Origin: Stygibacter sp964604155
GTDB taxonomy: Bacteria > Cloacimonadota > Cloacimonadia > Cloacimonadales > TCS61
DNA: 34,408 nt
Reading direction: 5' to 3'
NCBI GenBank assembly: GCA_964604155.1
Contig: CAZRXY010000081.1
Span: 1 to 34,408 of the forward strand
Below, in pieces: positions 1 through 12,400 of this stretch. Within the stretch, counting starts at the first letter, position 1, and every line of letters starts with the position of its first letter. The notes beneath the pieces are model-generated. The model searched no databases and was not told where the DNA came from. It saw only the letters and a program-made list of their open reading frames with translations. Position numbers and translations under genes: made by a program.

Positions 1-1
1 G

Positions 2-3000
2 GAAGATACTGTCTATCAGCAAGATTTTGCTCCCTATATCTATGATGTTGATAATGAATTGTCCGAGCTTACTCTCACCTATAGCGGTAATAATAATATT
101 GCGGTGGGTGTTAACGGCTTAATAGTTACTTTCACGCCTGGTGCAGACTGGCACGGGACGGAAATGATTATTTTCACTATCAATGATAATACTGCCCGGG
201 CTATTGCTTCTGATACTATTTCTGTCACAGTAACACCGGTAAATGATCCTCCTATTGTTGAAAATCCTATAGCTGATTTTGAATTTTTCGAAGATACTAT
301 CGATAATCACATCAACCTTGATTATGTCTTCTTTGATATCGATGGTGATGATCTGCAATACGGCGTTCTGGATAACGTTAATCTAAATGTGGTGATCGAT
401 GAATTTGCCAATGTGACAATTTCAAGTTATCAAGAGAACTGGAATGGTGTGGAAACAATAATATTCTCCGCTTTTGACCAGGAATACACAGTCTATGATA
501 CCGTTACAGTTACCGTTATCCCCGTCAATGACTCACCGGTTGTCTTAGTGCCTCTGCCAGACCTTGAGCTTGAAGAGAATTTTGCCGCTGTTCAGATAGA
601 CCTTGATCTCCATTTCTTTGATGTTGATGGCGATATCCTGGAATATTCCTCGCAGTTCAATTATGATCATGTCCTTATTACTATTGAGAATAATATAATG
701 ACTATATCATCAGTTCCTTATTGGAACGGAACTACAGAGGTATCTGTGGCTGCTTCCGATGATCAGTATTCTGTAAACGACGCTTTCCAGATCGTGGTTA
801 CACCTGTTAATCATCCACCGGTGGTTCTAGTGCCTCTGCCGGATACTCAAATGGCGGAAGATGCCGACCCGGTTCTAAGAGACCTTAATTACTACTTTGC
901 CGATTATGATAATGACCATCTTGATTATACCGTAGATTTTGTGGCTACGGAAATGAATGCCTGGATAATCGATGACTTCCTGTATTTCCAGCCTCTTCCA
1001 GACTGGTTCGGATATTCATCTATCACTGTGACAGCTTCCGATTCTTATGAAGAAGTATCCGATACCTTTGATGTTACGGTGATCCCTGTTAATGATCCAC
1101 CTTATGTCTATAATGAAATCCCGGATTTTGTCCTCGAAGAAGGATTCCCGGCATTCAATTTAGACCTGTTCGATTATTTTGACGATATTGATAGCGATTC
1201 CCTTTTGTTCTCTGCTTCTTTAACTGTGCAAAACAGTGTCGTTATTTCTATCACAGATAATATTATGTCGATTTCTTCATTACCACAATGGAATGGCTCA
1301 GTTGATGTTACTGTTACCGCTCAGGATGATTTTGACCGGCTCACTGCCAGTGATACCTTCAATATTACCGTGATCCCGGTTAACGATCCTCCTTACCTGA
1401 TTTCTGAAATTGATGACCAGGACGTGAATGAAGATTTTGAACCCTTTGATATTGATCTTAGTTTATTCTTTGCAGACCCCGAAGATGATCCTCTTACATA
1501 TTCTGCAGATTTCAATGATAGCCAGATCGGTATCGTTATCATTGAAAATATTATGACCATAAGCTCTGTGTTTAACTGGTTCGGCACGTCACAGGTAACG
1601 GTTTATGCCTCAGATGGTGTTATGGGAAATGAGCCTGCTTTCTCTCAGTTTAGCGTTATTGTCCAGCCCGTTAATGACCCGCCTTTTGTGGAAGTCCCTA
1701 TTGATGATTTCAATGTCCTCGAAGATTTTGATACTTTCACGATTAATCTTGATGATCATTTTACGGATTACGATGATGTGCTAACGTATTCTGTTCAGTA
1801 TGATGCAGATATGATCTCAGCGAGTATTGTCACCAGTATCCTGGCAATCAGTTCGCTTGATAATGTTAATGGTGATACGCAGGTGACTGTAGTTGCCGAT
1901 GATGGCAATAGAATTACGGTAGCAGACAGTTTCTGGATTTTTATAGCACCGGTCAACGATCCGCCAGTCATCATTCTGCCGGATTCTTTCCAGTTCTATT
2001 CAGGTGGCTCGCTGCAGGAGAATTTTGCCCAATATGTCACGGATGTCGATAGCGATGTTCTCACCCTTTCTGCTTCCGGTAATGTCAATGTCCTGATCGA
2101 CATTGATGGTCTGATGGTTACCTTTACCAATACAGAAGGCTGGAATGGCACCGAACAGGTCACTTTCAGCGTATCTGATGAAGATCACACCGCCTATGAT
2201 GATGTGGATATCATTGTCCTGCCTGAAGCCGAAGGCCTTACTATTGATCTTCCACCTTCCTTCACCTTCAATGAAGATGAATCGCTTATCAGTAATTTTG
2301 CCAATTTTATCAGTAACCCCGATGATTTTGACCTGCTTCTGGAAGCTGATGGCAATATAGATATCATAATTGATATTGATGAACTTATGGTTACTTTCAG
2401 TGCCCCGCCTGATTGGAATGGCAGCGAAATTATCACTTTCACAGTTTCCAATGTCAATGGGCCAGAATTTTCCACAGATTTCGCAGAAGTAATCGTGATT
2501 CCCATTAATGATCCACCTGTAGTTATTGTCCCGATACCTGATCAATATATCCTGGAAGATTCCGGCGTTCATCAGATTGACCTTGATACTCATTTCTATG
2601 ACGTTGATGGCGATGTCCTCCAGTATTCTGCAAATTTCAATAACCAGGAAATTTCGGTTGATATCATTTATCTAAACCTCTATTTTGAACCCGCCACAGA
2701 CTGGTTTGGCACCACTACAATTATCGTAACCGCTCAGGATGACTATAACCGCTATACTGTTAGCGATACTTTTGATGTTATTGTAGAACCGGTTAACGAT
2801 CCTCCCTATATAGTTACATATTTCAATGATATCACCAAAGCTGAGGATTTTGCTACCTTCACCATCGATTTCACCGGGTATTTTGCTGATGTAGATGATG
2901 ATGTCCTGTATTATGAGGTTGATTTTGATCCTGCTCATATCAGCGTTGTGTTAACCGGTACTGTGCTGGAGATTTCTTCAATTCAGGATTGGTTTGGCAT

Positions 3001-5098
3001 TACCTCAATCGCTGTCACTGCCAGCGATCTGGAGGATTCTGTTACAGACCAGTTTAACCTTATAGTTAATCCAGTGAATGATCCGCCTGTAGTTATTCTG
3101 CCGCTTCCAGACCTCTATCTTCTGGAAGATTTCGATGCTCAATTCATCGATCTTGATGATCACTTCTATGACCCGGACAACGATCTCACTTATTACGCTT
3201 ACGCAAATAGTAACGAAATCCAGGCTGAAATCGTTCAGAATATACTGCAACTGAACTCGGTACTGAACTGGTATGGCACAACATCAATAGAAGTGGTGGC
3301 AAATGATCTGGAAAACAGAGCAATTGCAGTAGACACCTTCTTCGTTTTTGTTGAACCGGTTAATGATCCACCCGTAATCCTGGCACCTCTCGAAGATATC
3401 ACTATAAATGAAGATACAGTTTCAGCTCCAGTTAACCTTAATGCTCATTTCTATGATGTCGATGGCGATGCCCTGGTGTATTCTGCTGAAGTCTCAGACC
3501 CCAATGGTATTGTGATCATTGAAGAGAATTTGATGACGGTTACTGCCGTTGAAGACTGGTGGGGCTCATTTGAAGCCTATATCACGGCAGATGACCTGAT
3601 GGGCAGAGCCGCAGTTACAGATACGATCCTGGTTACTGTGCTGCCCGTTAATGATCCGCCACATATCGTTTCTCCTCTACCAGACCTCGAATTTGATGAA
3701 GATTTTGAGCCATACTACTATGACCTTTCTCAGAATTTTGACGATGTGGACGGTGACCAGCTCTATTACTACGCTCAGTATAATTCCGAACATATCACCC
3801 TGACGATTAATGGCTCTATGATGCAGATCAATTCTATTCAAAACTGGAACGGTTCCACTACAGTAATTATAAGTGCCTCAGATACCATCAATCGAGCCTC
3901 AATCAGCGATGAATTCATGATCATTGTTAATCCCGTTAATGATCCTCCTCATGTTATAGCTCCCATACCAAACCAAAATCGCTTAGAAGACTTTGTAACT
4001 TTTTCTCTTAACCTTGATCTCTATTTTGGCGATATAGACGGCGACGAACTTTTCTATACGGCAATTGCCAGCGAAGCTCTTGTCGAGCTCGAAGTTCTGG
4101 ATAATCTGCTGTTTATCAGCTCTCTGCCCGATCTCTATGGCAGCGTAGAAATCACGGTTACCGCTGATGACGGATATAACCGACTCACTGTTTCAGATAC
4201 ATTTATTCTCACAATCCAACCTGTAAACGATCCTCCAGTGCTCACTCTCCCAAATCAGTTTACCTATGACGAAGATACTTATCTCATAGTTGATTTTGAT
4301 GATATGGGCTACGTCTATGATGTCGATAATGATATCGAAGACCTCTCCCTTGCTTCTTTCGGAGAAGAGCACGTAATCATCAGTATCACAGGAATGATTG
4401 TCACCTTCTCCGCTGATGTTAACTGGTTTGGCTCAGAAATTATAGTTTTCTCACTCTCGGATGACCTGAGAAGGTTTACCGTCTATGACACTGTTACTGT
4501 TGTGGTTAATCCCGTTAATGATCCGCCTTTTTTTGAATTTGCTATCCCGGATCAGCAAATCTATGAAGGTGGCGAATTTGATCCTATCAACCTGAATTAC
4601 TATGTCACAGATGTTGATGACCCCGATGATGTGCTGGTTTGGGAATATTCAGGTAATACAGATTTACTCGTTGATATCGATCCCGTTACTCATATCGCCA
4701 TTGTTTCTGTGCCGGATGATGACTGGAACGGTAATGAAAATATCACTTTCACTGTCACAGACCCTCAGCAGGAATCTGCTTCCACTACTGTCAATTTTGA
4801 GGTGCTGCCGGTTAATGATGCTCCTGTTGTTATACTTCCCCTTCCTGATCTCTTCCTGGAGATTAATTTCCCGCCATTTAGTATCGACTTGAGCCCCCAT
4901 TTTGACGATGTAGACGGTGACCCCCTAACCTATTACGTCGATTATAATAATGAAGAAATTTCTGCCGGCATTCAGGGTAATATGCTCAATATTTCTTCTA
5001 TTGTCAATTGGTATGGTGTTTCTGAAGTGATTGTAACTGCAGATGATAACATTAATAGAGCCACCGTTTCCGATACCTTTATGATTAATATCACTTAT
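2..5098 (+). repeat. Array of about 18 cadherin-like / tandem-95 repeat units
   Basis: Units of about 280-300 bp recur, marked by a PVNDPP-type linker. I count 17 linkers, most of them exact VNDPP; one, near 2222, has degenerated to LPEAEG. Units differ from each other, so this is an old expansion rather than a recent perfect duplication. Typical landmarks inside a unit are an ED pair near the start, D-x-D-x-D, and a W-x-G before the last strands. Confidence 0.85.
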
Positions 5099-6310
5099 AC
5101 AATAACCCAGACAATGGACCTCGGTATTATGTGGAACTGGATTTCTTTCTATGTCCAGCCGGTTGATTATTCTCTGGAATATGTCTTTGGTCCTCTGGGC
5201 GATAATGTTAATACCGTAAAATACCAAACTCAATCTGCCGATTACTATCCGGAATATGATGACTGGGCAGGTGACCTGGAGGAGATTCACGATGGCGGTG
5301 GCTACCTCGTTAATGTCACCGATCCGGTGCCGGGATTTTCTCTTACCGGAAACCGCATCATGTCTGATACTCCTATTGATTTGATTGCCCAGTGGAACTG
5401 GATTGCCTACTACCCACCCAGCCCGGATTCTTTAACCTCTGCTCTGTATTCCATTCTGGATAATGTGCATATCGTTAAAAATCAAACTCAATCTGCTGAA
5501 TACTTCCCCGAAGTAGGAAACGGCGTCTGGTTTGGCGATCTTCAAATTATGGCTCCCGGGATCGGCTACAAAGTCCTTATGTATAACCCCGATGAGCTTG
5601 TCTACCCGCTATACCCGGTTGTCACTCGCGAAAATAATCACGCCCTCGCTCTGCCGGATAATTCACCGGAAGAATGGACCATCATGCCCGGCACCTCAGA
5701 TAATATGATTCTTATGCTCTCCGCTAATTATAATGGCAATCACTTTGAATGGGCTGAGGGCAGAGCTTTAGGCGTATTTGATGAAAATGATGTCTGCCGC
5801 GCACACGGAATCTGGCAGGATAGCCAGTATCTCGAACAGGGATTCTGGTATTTCACTATCGTTGGTAATAATAGCGGCACTCCGCTTTACTTCAAGCTTA
5901 TTGATGAATACGGAAACGAATCTGCAAGCCTTGATCTTATCACTTTCCAGCCTGATACTAAGACTGGAAATCCATTTGATCCATACCAGATCGCTTTCTA
6001 TTCAGTTGATGAAGATGATAACCAGATTGTTCCGGTGAATGCACTTAGCCAAAACTACCCGAATCCTTTCAATCCGGAAACTGCTGTCAGGTTCTCATTA
6101 GCCCAAGATGATAATGTCGAATTAACGGTCTATAATTTAAGAGGAGAGAAGATCAAGGTTCTCCTGAGAGAACCAAGGGAAGCTGGATCATACTCTGTTA
6201 TCTGGAACGGTACAGATGACCGTGGAAATAAAGTCGCTAGTGGCGTTTATTTCTACTCTATTAAAACCTCGCAGTATTCAGCTACCCGTAAAATGGTGAT
6301 GATCAAATAA
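2..6310 (+). CDS. Giant tandem cadherin-like repeat surface protein with T9SS-type sorting tail (5' end outside window)
   Basis: This is the 3' part of a very large secreted protein. The frame is open from base 2 with no start codon of its own, so the real start lies upstream. About 18 repeats of roughly 95 residues run to about base 5098. Each ends in a PVNDPP-type linker and most carry a DVDGD-like acidic turn, as in cadherin-like / tandem-95 repeats, which usually bind calcium. Then come two copies of a WNWI module (5111-5360 and 5381-5600), a roughly 110-residue module also found at the N-terminus of the next gene (5675-6003), and a C-terminal FlgD-like tail (6040-6307). That tail has the YPNPFNP, IYN/VYNLRG, WNGTDDRG and SGVYFYS landmarks of type A T9SS sorting domains. 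Likely role: exported adhesin or surface-layer protein. The ligand cannot be told from sequence. Confidence 0.88.
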   Translation, partial: EDTVYQQDFAPYIYDVDNELSELTLTYSGNNNIAVGVNGLIVTFTPGADWHGTEMIIFTINDNTARAIASDTISVTVTPVNDPPIVENPIADFEFFEDTIDNHINLDYVFFDIDGDDLQYGVLDNVNLNVVIDEFANVTISSYQENWNGVETIIFSAFDQEYTVYDTVTVTVIPVNDSPVVLVPLPDLELEENFAAVQIDLDLHFFDVDGDILEYSSQFNYDHVLITIENNIMTISSVPYWNGTTEVSVAASDDQYSVNDAFQIVVTPVNHPPVVLVPLPDTQMAEDADPVLRDLNYYFADYDNDHLDYTVDFVATEMNAWIIDDFLYFQPLPDWFGYSSITVTASDSYEEVSDTFDVTVIPVNDPPYVYNEIPDFVLEEGFPAFNLDLFDYFDDIDSDSLLFSASLTVQNSVVISITDNIMSISSLPQWNGSVDVTVTAQDDFDRLTASDTFNITVIPVNDPPYLISEIDDQDVNEDFEPFDIDLSLFFADPEDDPLTYSADFNDSQIGIVIIENIMTISSVFNWFGTSQVTVYASDGVMGNEPAFSQFSVIVQPVNDPPFVEVPIDDFNVLEDFDTFTINLDDHFTDYDDVLTYSVQYDADMISASIVTSILAISSLDNVNGDTQVTVVADDGNRITVADSFWIFIAPVNDPPVIILPDSFQFYSGGSLQENFAQYVTDVDSDVLTLSASGNVNVLIDIDGLMVTFTNTEGWNGTEQVTFSVSDEDHTAYDDVDIIVLPEAEGLTIDLPPSFTFNEDESLISNFANFISNPDDFDLLLEADGNIDIIIDIDELMVTFSAPPDWNGSEIITFTVSNVNGPEFSTDFAEVIVIPINDPPVVIVPIPDQYILEDSGVHQIDLDTHFYDVDGDVLQYSANFNNQEISVDIIYLNLYFEPATDWFGTTTIIVTAQDDYNRYTVSDTFDVIVEPVNDPPYIVTYFNDITKAEDFATFTIDFTGYFADVDDDVLYYEVDFDPAHISVVLTGTVLEISSIQDWFGITSIAVTASDLEDSVTDQFNLIVNPVNDPPVVILPLPDLYLLEDFDAQFIDLDDHFYDPDNDLTYYAYANSNEIQAEIVQNILQLNSVLNWYGTTSIEVVANDLENRAIAVDTFFVFVEPVNDPPVILAPLEDITINEDTVSAPVNLNAHFYDVDGDALVYSAEVSDPNGIVIIEENLMTVTAVEDWWGSFEAYITADDLMGRAAVTDTILVTVLPVNDPPHIVSPLPDLEFDEDFEPYYYDLSQNFDDVDGDQLYYYAQYNSEHITLTINGSMMQINSIQNWNGSTTVIISASDTINRASISDEFMIIVNPVNDPPHVIAPIPNQNRLEDFVTFSLNLDLYFGDIDGDELFYTAIASEALVELEVLDNLLFISSLPDLYGSVEITVTADDGYNRLTVSDTFILTIQPVNDPPVLTLPNQFTYDEDTYLIVDFDDMGYVYDVDNDIEDLSLASFGEEHVIISITGMIVTFSADVNWFGSEIIVFSLSDDLRRFTVYDTVTVVVNPVNDPPFFEFAIPDQQIYEGGEFDPINLNYYVTDVDDPDDVLVWEYSGNTDLLVDIDPVTHIAIVSVPDDDWNGNENITFTVTDPQQESASTTVNFEVLPVNDAPVVILPLPDLFLEINFPPFSIDLSPHFDDVDGDPLTYYVDYNNEEISAGIQGNMLNISSIVNWYGVSEVIVTADDNINRATVSDTFMINITYTITQTMDLGIMWNWISFYVQPVDYSLEYVFGPLGDNVNTVKYQTQSADYYPEYDDWAGDLEEIHDGGGYLVNVTDPVPGFSLTGNRIMSDTPIDLIAQWNWIAYYPPSPDSLTSALYSILDNVHIVKNQTQSAEYFPEVGNGVWFGDLQIMAPGIGYKVLMYNPDELVYPLYPVVTRENNHALALPDNSPEEWTIMPGTSDNMILMLSANYNGNHFEWAEGRALGVFDENDVCRAHGIWQDSQYLEQGFWYFTIVGNNSGTPLYFKLIDEYGNESASLDLITFQPDTKTGNPFDPYQIAFYSVDEDDNQIVPVNALSQNYPNPFNPETAVRFSLAQDDNVELTVYNLRGEKIKVLLREPREAGSYSVIWNGTDDRGNKVASGVYFYSIKTSQYSATRKMVMIK

Positions 6311-6330
6311 TTGATCATGCACCAATTTGT

Positions 6331-6354
6331 CTGGGCTGCCCCGCGGCAGCCCAG
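6331..6354 (+). terminator. Strong GC-rich hairpin between the two giant genes
   Basis: A perfect 10-bp stem (6331-6340 with 6345-6354) closes a 4-base loop, 20 bases after the stop of the first giant gene. No T run follows directly; the first T-rich stretch begins about 15 bases later. It could be a weak intrinsic terminator, a processing or stabilising element between cotranscribed genes, or an attenuator. Confidence 0.5.
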
Positions 6355-6449
6355 GCATTCTTGAAATTATTTTTAAAAAGATCTTTATTAATTAATTTTT
6401 ATAAAAAGGATGAAAATGAAAAGAAAAATAATAAATTTGGAGGTACGGG

Positions 6450-9400
6450 ATGTATAAACAGAAAATTTTGATAATTGCTCTTGCCTTAGTACTCACCTGC
6501 CTGGTCTTTGCCGATCCACCTCAGTGGACGCCAATGATCGGTAATCAATACAATATGCAGGTCTATGCTCAGGTTACGTTATATGAGCAGCAGTTCAATG
6601 ACGATAATCCCGATAACATGCTGGCAGCATTCGGTCCCGAGGGTGAAGATGATTGCCGCGCTATTGCTGTATGGGATCAAGTTGGACCCTATGCCATGTG
6701 GTATCTCACGGTTCGCAGTAATGCAGAATCTTCAGCTCAGGAACTTATCAGTTTCATGATCTATGATGCCCAGTCCGATGAAGTTTATGAATGCCGTGGC
6801 GAGTACCTTATCTACTTTGCTGATAATTCCGTGGCCGGCTCTCTCTATGAGCCATATCAGCTTTATGCACCGGCAAATCTGCCACCCGTTTCTATGCCCA
6901 ATGAGTATTCGCTAATGGAAGACTCTTTGCTCACCGTCTCTGCAGATGATGGCGTTCTCTCAAATGACTATGACCCCGAAGGTCTCTCTCTCACTGCGGT
7001 ACTCATAGAAGATGTCCCGCTCGGAATTCTTGTCTTTAATGAAGATGGCTCATTTACCTATCAGCCAGATCCCGATTTCTTTGGCTTAGTCCACTTTACC
7101 TACCAGGCTTTTGACGGTGAGCTGTATGGAGACGAAACACTGGTGACTATTACGGTAGAACCCGTTAATGACCCACCCGTCTTTCAATTCCCCCCTCAGG
7201 GTTTTGTCTTTGATGAAGACCAAAGCCTCATCGAAGATTTCTCCCTCTATATCACCGATCCCGAAGGCGATGTCATCATCGATCTCTCCGCTTCTCCTAC
7301 CCAGAATATCATTATTGATATCGCCGGATTGGTAGTTATGTTCTCTGCACCTGAAAACTGGTTCGGCTCAGAAATTGTAACTTTCACTGCTACAGATATT
7401 CACGGTGCCTCAAATTCTGAAGACGTCATCATTACAGTCAATCCCATAAATGATCCACCTTCTATTGATATCCCCTTTGATCAGATCGTGATGGATGAAG
7501 ACACGCAGGAGCTGCTCGATCTATCCGATTATATCTCGGATATAGATAGCGATTCACTTACGCTCACCGTCTCTGATAATGATAATATTACTGTGATTAT
7601 CAATGGCTTTCTGGTGAGCTTGATCCCAGATCAGGATTGGTTCGGCTCCGAAGTCCTTAATTTTGTCGTCACTGATGAATATTTGCTTTCTGATAACGAC
7701 TTCCTGGAAATCGTGGTGCTGCCCGTTAATGATCCCCCTGTGATCAATATCCCAGAAGATGAATACTTCTTCCCCGAAGATGAAAGCCTCACTCTTGATC
7801 TGTCAGATTCCATTTATGATGTCGATGACGATATTCTGGAAATCTCTTTTTCAGGCAATACTGATCTTGTTATCAGTGAAGTCAGCTTCGCTGTGTTTTA
7901 TTTCACCGCTCCACCTAACTGGTTCGGAAGCGAACTGCTCACTTTCACCGTTCAAGACCCTGAAGGGCTGGAAGACTCCGATGACGTTATTATCACCGTG
8001 ATAGCTGTCAATGACCCGCCGGTTATCATCCTGCCGGATAGCTTCACTCTCCCCGAAGACACTACGCTCACCATTGATTTTGCACTCGAAGGATACGTTT
8101 ATGATGTGGATAGTGATAATCTCACACTCACCGGCAACGGAATTAATATAAATGTAAATATCAATGGGCTTATCGTTGAATTTATCCCTCTCCCGAACTG
8201 GTTCGGTACAGAAAATATCACCTTCACTGTCTCTGATCAAGAATTTCAGGTTTCAGACAATGTCGATATTATCATCACCCCCGTTAATGACCCACCTGTG
8301 ATTGATCTTGAAGACTCCTTTACATTTTATCAGGAAGAGACACTCGAAGTTGATTTCTCACTATACGTCTTCGATGTTGATAACGACGAACTGGTTTTAA
8401 CTGCTGCCGGTAATGAGAATATCCTGGTGGATATAAACCAGTTAATGGTTACTTTCTCAGCAGTGCCAGGCTGGAACGGCTCAGAATTTATCGTCTTTAC
8501 AGTCGATGATAATCAGGGCAGAGCGGTAGCCTCAGATACTACCCAAGTAATTGTCTTACCCGTAGACCTACCTCCGGTTTTTGAATTACCACAGGTTATT
8601 TCCATGTACGAAGACATCCCTCTACAGGTAGATTTTAGCCAGTATATCACCGATGACGGCGATTACCTTGCTCTCTCCGCTGACCCGGTTGATAATATTG
8701 CCATAAATATCGATAGCCTTATGGTCACCTTTGTTCCCGACCCCAACTGGTTCGGAGTAAGAAATGCCACCTTTACCGTTTTTGACGGCGTGCACTATGT
8801 CTCCGATAGCGTCGATATTAATGTGATACCCGTGAATGACCCCCCGCAGATAAATCTGCCCCCTGAATTTGTCTTTAACCCAAACCAGATCTATAATATC
8901 AATTTTATTAATTATGTCTTTGATATCGATGGAGACCCCCTTTCACTCTCCTTCACCGGAAATCAGAATATCGATATCCAAACTAACGGACTGGTTGTTA
9001 CCTTTAATACCAGCGATTGGCTGGGCGTGGAAAGGGTAACTTTCACGGTGGATGATGGTGAAGCCACCAGCTCCGATTTTGTCGATCTTGTTGTCACGCA
9101 AGATGTCCTGATGCCGGTTATTTACCTCCCCGATAATTTCTCCTTTAATGAAGATTTCTCTCTGAATGTCGATTTTAACCAATACATCTTCAATGCCTCA
9201 AATATACAATTTGATCTAACCGCCTCAGGCAACCAGAATATCTTTGTGGATATTAATCCTCTCAATAATCAAGTGATCTTCTCTGCTGTAACAAACTGGT
9301 TCGGTACAGAAGATATTACGTTTACCATTTATGCACCAGATTATGATTATTATCACTCCGATCAAACTACCGTTATCGTTAATCCAGTTAATGATCCCCC

Positions 9401-12400
9401 TGTAATCAATTTGCCCGTCGGCGGCTTCTCTTTCCTCGAGGATACATCTCTGGTTGTGAATTTTAACCTGGGTTCTGGTTATATCTCAGATGTCGATAGC
9501 GATCCCGTTCTTATCAATATTACTGCCAATGAACCTACTCCTCATATTAATGTCGATCTTATTGATAATATTGCCACGTTCACCGCTCCGCTTAACTGGA
9601 ACGGCGCCGAAAATTTCACTATTTCTGCTAATGACGGCCAAATTATCGTGCAGGAGGTGTTCACCGTCACGGTTACACCCGTTAATGACCCTCCCACTAT
9701 TAATCTGCCACCCGCTGGTTTCTCGTTCCCCGAAAACTCATCTCTTTTAGTCGATTTTGAGCCCTTTATCGATGATGTGGATGGTGATGTCCTCTCTATT
9801 GTTCTCGTTAATGAACCCGATAACATTTTCACCGGTATCAGTGCATATTCAGTCAATTTCTCCAGCACTCAATACTGGAACGGCTCCGAACCTCTTGTCT
9901 TCAGCGTCAATGACCATCAAGGCAGAGCTATCGCCCTTGATACGGTGATGGTTTATGTAACCCCCATTAATAACCCGCCTTACGTGCAAAATCCTCTCCC
10001 TGATCTGGAAATCCCTCAAGACTCCAGTGATAATTCTTTTAACCTTAATCTCGTATTCGCTGATTATGATTTAGACCCCAATCTCAATGCCGTTATCACG
10101 GATTATCTTACCTTCTCCTATTCAGAACCCGGCGAACAGGCGTTTAATATCTCTATCAATCAGGGTATTGTTACTATTTCTCCCTTCCAAAACTGGGTAG
10201 GACAAAAAACCCTCTCCTTTTTCGCTACTGATAGCGGCGGACTCACAGCTATGGATTCTGCTGTAGTTACTGTTACCGCAGTAAATTACCCGCCACAACT
10301 CCTCACTGGTATCCCCAATTTTGATAAGTTGGAGGATTTTGAAGATTTCTCAATAGATCTTGATATCTATTTCTATGACCAGAATGGTGATGTGCTGCAA
10401 TATGTTGCCCAATTTGATCCATTGCAGGTTGTCGCTCAGATTGAAGGCTCTATTTTAACTATCTCTTCTTTGCTCAACTGGAATGGTCAGGCAGGTATAA
10501 TCGTTATTGCTTCAGACCCGGAAGGACTCTCCGTCTCAGACGGCTTCGTGGTCAATGTCGCACCCGTTAATGACCCACCCCAGTTAAATCTCCCCGATAC
10601 ATTCTACCTCATGGAAGATATCACCTATACTTCTGATTTCAGTATGTATGCTATTGATGTAGATGGTGATGATCTTATCATTTTCAATGACCCCACTCAG
10701 AATATTGATATTTCTTATGATGACGATGACCCGCTTCTCGTCCATATCACAGGCGCCCCGGACTGGTTCGGTCAGGAAACAGTCGTTTTCTATGCCAGCG
10801 ACCAGACCGGAAGATTAATAGATTCTGATTCCGTTATCATTGATGTGGCTCCTGTTAATGACCCGCCACAGATTATCTTACCAACTGAAGGTTTCACTTT
10901 CGCTGAAGATAATTCTCTTGTCGTCGATTTCTCCAGTTACGTTTCTGATATTGATTCAGATATCCTTACAATTATCTCCACCGGCGGGAATAATATCAAT
11001 GCCGAGATCAATGGCTTTTATGTTACTCTGTCTGCCAGCTTGAACTGGTTCGGCTCAGAAATTATCGAATTTTCCGTCTTTGATGGCGAATTTTATGATT
11101 CTGATACTGCACCTGTTACTGTCACTCCTGTAAACGATCCACCGGTAATAAGCCTACCGGATTCATTTACTACTCCGGAAGATAACCCGCTCACTGTTAA
11201 TTTCGGCTTATATATTTCAGATGTCGATAATGATATTGAGGATATTGATATTTCCACTATCGGTACTCACCCTAACGTCTCTATCCTTATTGAAGGTGCT
11301 ATTGTTACTTTTACTCCTAACCTCAATTATTTTGGCACTATTAATATTGGCTTCCTCGCTGATGATAATGCCGGTGGCACCGCCTCCGATTTCGTCGATC
11401 TCATTGTTACACCCGTTAATGATCCGCCCACTATCGACCTGCCGGACTCCTTCTCTTTTGATGAAGATGAATCCCTTCAGGTTAACTTTGCTCCGTATAT
11501 TGACGATGTCGATGGCGATGAGCTCTTTCTTTATTCAATTAATGCAGATAATATCACCGTCGTTATTGACGAAAATATGGTAACCTTTTTCGCTCCACTT
11601 GACTGGTATGGCTCAGAAACTATTACCTTTAGCGTCGATGACGGACAAGACCGCGCTACCGCCCAGGACGATGTGGAAGTTATCGTTAACCCCGTAAATG
11701 ATGCACCCGTCATTAATCTGCCGGAGCAATTCAGTTTCAATGAAGATGCCTCCACCGCAATCGATTTTCTGTCATATGTTTATGATGTGGATACTTCTAT
11801 CGATGACCTCGCCCTTTCTGTAAGCGGAAATACTAATATTATTGTCGAGATCGATGTCTTTAATGTCCTGCTCACGGCACCTCAGGACTGGTCTGGCTCG
11901 GAAACTATCACTTTCACCGTCTATGAAACTAATACCCGATTGCAGGACTCTGATGATGTCTTAGTTATTGTTCACCCCGTTAATGACCCGCCCACCATTA
12001 ACCTGCCTACAAGCGTCAATATCAGCGAAGGAGGCTCTCTGCCTCTCAATTTCGCAGAATATATCAATGATGTGGATAATGATTATTCGGAACTCGTTAT
12101 CTCTACCGAGGGTAACGAATATCTGAATATTGATATCGACGGCATGATGGTGGTTTTAGAGGCATTTTCACATTTCAATGGCACCATCCTCGTAGAATTT
12201 ACCGTTTCTGACTATGAGTATAACGCCAGCGATGCGATGAGCGTGGTGATTTTGCCCGTTAATGACCCCCCGGATATAAACCTGCCTGAACAGTTTACCG
12301 CCTACGAAGATATTCCACTAACCATCGATTTCAATGAATATGTTTTTGATGTTGACGGAGACCAGCTTTCTCTGTCTGTTTCCGGTAACGAAAATATCAT

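Noticed and set aside
2000..2593. 197-codon open frame on the - strand inside the first giant gene
   Set aside because: It is the antisense of the repeat-coding sequence; low-stop antisense frames recur at many repeat units (also 12318-12818 and 12825-13295) and show no ribosome site or recognisable domain.
6410..6457. Short upstream ORF (15 codons) overlapping the start of the second giant gene
   Set aside because: Its purine-rich ribosome site touches the ATG with no spacing, and the A-rich sequence makes such an ORF likely by chance.
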